From positions 1 through 6,221 of the forward strand of contig CALCEX010000256.1 in assembly GCA_937900325.1 (NCBI GenBank): a stretch of 6,221 bases of DNA. Direction: 5' to 3'. Position 1 is the first letter of the stretch; every line of letters starts with the position of its first letter. This DNA comes from an uncultured Clostridia bacterium (GTDB lineage: Bacteria > Bacillota > Clostridia > Christensenellales > CAG-138). Below the pieces are notes generated by a model. The model had not been told where the DNA came from and ran no database searches. It saw nothing but the letters and a program-made list of their open reading frames with translations. Below, piece after piece: positions 5,236-6,221 of the stretch. Made by a program: the position numbers and the translations under genes.

Positions 5236-6221
5236 TAAGCAGGACATCGGCTGAAAGGGTGCTAAACGCGGCCCTGGCAACAGGGGGAGATTTCGCGGAG
5301 CTTTACATGGAGGACGGGGAGAGCCACAGCATATCCATGCTGGACGGCGTCGTGGAAAACGCCGCATACAGCCGCGTCAGGGGCGCGGGGGTGCGCATAC
5401 TTTCAGGCACCCGCTCCGCCTATGCCTATACGGTGGACATATCCGAACCGGCCCTTGTGGAAACGGCGAAAAGGGCCTCCGCCATAATAAAGGGCGAGGG
5501 CGCCGGCGCGCTGCCATTTACGGATATACGGGACGGCGGCTATAAGTGCCGGATACCCTTCTCCGCTGTGGACAACGCAAGGCGGGTGCGCCTTTTAAAG
5601 CTCGGCACAGACGCGGCGAAGGCCGAGCCCGGCGAGATAACCAAGGTCAGCGCCGCATATATGGATACGGACAAAAAGGTGCTGGTCTGCAACACAGAGG
5701 GGGTATGGGCGGAGGACAGGCGTCCGCGCACCCGCCTTGCCTTTACTGCGGTTGCAAGCGACGGCGTGGAATTCCAGACCGGACAGGAGGTATCGGCCTT
5801 CGGCATGGGCTTTGAGGCCTATGAGCTGATAGACCCGGAAAAGGACGGACGCACCGCCGCCCGTACCGCCGTTACAATGCTTCACGGCGCGGACTGCCCG
5901 GCGGGGTATATGCCGGTGGTGATAGACGGCGGCTTCGGCGGGGTGATACTGCACGAAGCGTGCGTGCATTCCCTGGAGGCTACCTCCGTCGCACGCGGCA
6001 ATTCCGAATTCTGCGGGAAGCTGGGCCAGAAGATAGCCAGCGACATAGTCACCGCCATAGACGACGGCACTCTCCCCGGCGAATGGGGCAGCATACGCTA
6101 TGACGACGAGGGGACCCCCTCCCGCTGCAACGTGCTCATAGAAAACGGCATGCTCAAGAGCTATCTTGTTGACAGGCTGGGCAGCCGTATAATGAACCAG
6201 CCCATGACGGGCTCCGCCAGG
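5232..6221 (+). CDS. tldD: TldD/PmbA-family metalloprotease subunit, TldD-like (3' end outside window)
   Basis: The frame is open for 330 codons from ATG 5232 to the window edge. TldD-type proteins work with a TldE/PmbA partner as a zinc-dependent protease that trims peptides; E. coli TldD/E acts on microcin B17 precursor and the CcdA antitoxin. Residues 1-215 match the N-terminal domain, with the early FAELYMEDGE and SISMLDGVVENA stretches. GFGGVILHEACVHSLEA (234-250) holds the HExxxH zinc motif (H241, E242, H246), which marks the catalytic TldD-like rather than the PmbA-like partner. IASDIVTAIDDGT and YDDEGTPSRCNVLIENG (268-306) are also typical. About 130-150 residues, including the third zinc ligand region, should lie beyond the edge. 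The start overlaps the rarA stop by 4 nt (ATGA); AGGGAAGG (5213-5220) and AAAGGA (5223-5228) can serve as ribosome binding sites. V245, just before H246, replaces the Gly usual in E. coli-type motifs. Confidence 0.92.
   Translation, partial: MISRTSAERVLNAALATGGDFAELYMEDGESHSISMLDGVVENAAYSRVRGAGVRILSGTRSAYAYTVDISEPALVETAKRASAIIKGEGAGALPFTDIRDGGYKCRIPFSAVDNARRVRLLKLGTDAAKAEPGEITKVSAAYMDTDKKVLVCNTEGVWAEDRRPRTRLAFTAVASDGVEFQTGQEVSAFGMGFEAYELIDPEKDGRTAARTAVTMLHGADCPAGYMPVVIDGGFGGVILHEACVHSLEATSVARGNSEFCGKLGQKIASDIVTAIDDGTLPGEWGSIRYDDEGTPSRCNVLIENGMLKSYLVDRLGSRIMNQPMTGSAR

Noticed and set aside
3799..5367. 522-aa minus-strand open frame opposite rarA
   Set aside because: Same codon-aligned shadow effect; rarA carries every expected AAA+ motif on the plus strand.

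Overview
The window looks like a stretch of chromosome from a moderately GC-rich (about 60% by eye) Firmicute, most likely of the class Clostridia. This rests on strong GGAGG-type ribosome binding sites, intrinsic terminators with U-tracts, sigma-A-type promoters, and the style of the AsnRS, RarA and TldD proteins. It is an inference, not a placement by alignment. A marked local signature is that isoleucine is written mainly as ATA (29 of 36 Ile codons in rarA, all 18 in the visible tldD). TTA, CTA and TCA codons are absent across long stretches of the genes.

Layout, left to right. (1) Positions 2-181 hold the last 59 codons of an unidentified plus-strand gene of lower GC (about 46%), closed by a strong intrinsic terminator at 221-248. 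(2) A convergent minus-strand gene (1266 to 247) encodes a 339-residue protein I do not recognise. Its TAA stop lies within and directly after the terminator's T-run. (3) A 160-bp divergent intergenic region carries a good promoter for asnS. (4) asnS (1427-2806) encodes a complete class II asparaginyl-tRNA synthetase and is followed by a strong terminator at 2870-2910. (5) A 277-residue protein (2975-3808) has an N-terminal Myb/SANT-like DNA-binding module, what looks like a diverged second copy of it, and a C-terminal coiled coil. It is probably a regulator or chromosome-binding protein of unknown target. (6) A short intergenic region holds an extended -10 promoter with two overlapping inverted repeats at the predicted transcription start. 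(7) rarA (3925-5235), the AAA+ ATPase of stalled-fork metabolism, overlaps by 4 nt (ATGA) with (8) tldD (5232 to beyond the window end), a TldD/PmbA-family metalloprotease subunit with its HExxxH zinc motif.

Functionally these are mostly housekeeping genes: Asn-tRNA charging, replication-fork maintenance and peptide/protein proteolysis. Only rarA and tldD show clear operon linkage. asnS is a single-gene unit by its promoter and terminator. The less ordinary items are the tandem Myb-like protein, the unknown 339-residue protein, and the dyad cluster on the rarA-tldD promoter. I saw no mobile element, CRISPR array, tRNA or rRNA. No gene-free stretch exceeds 300 bases.
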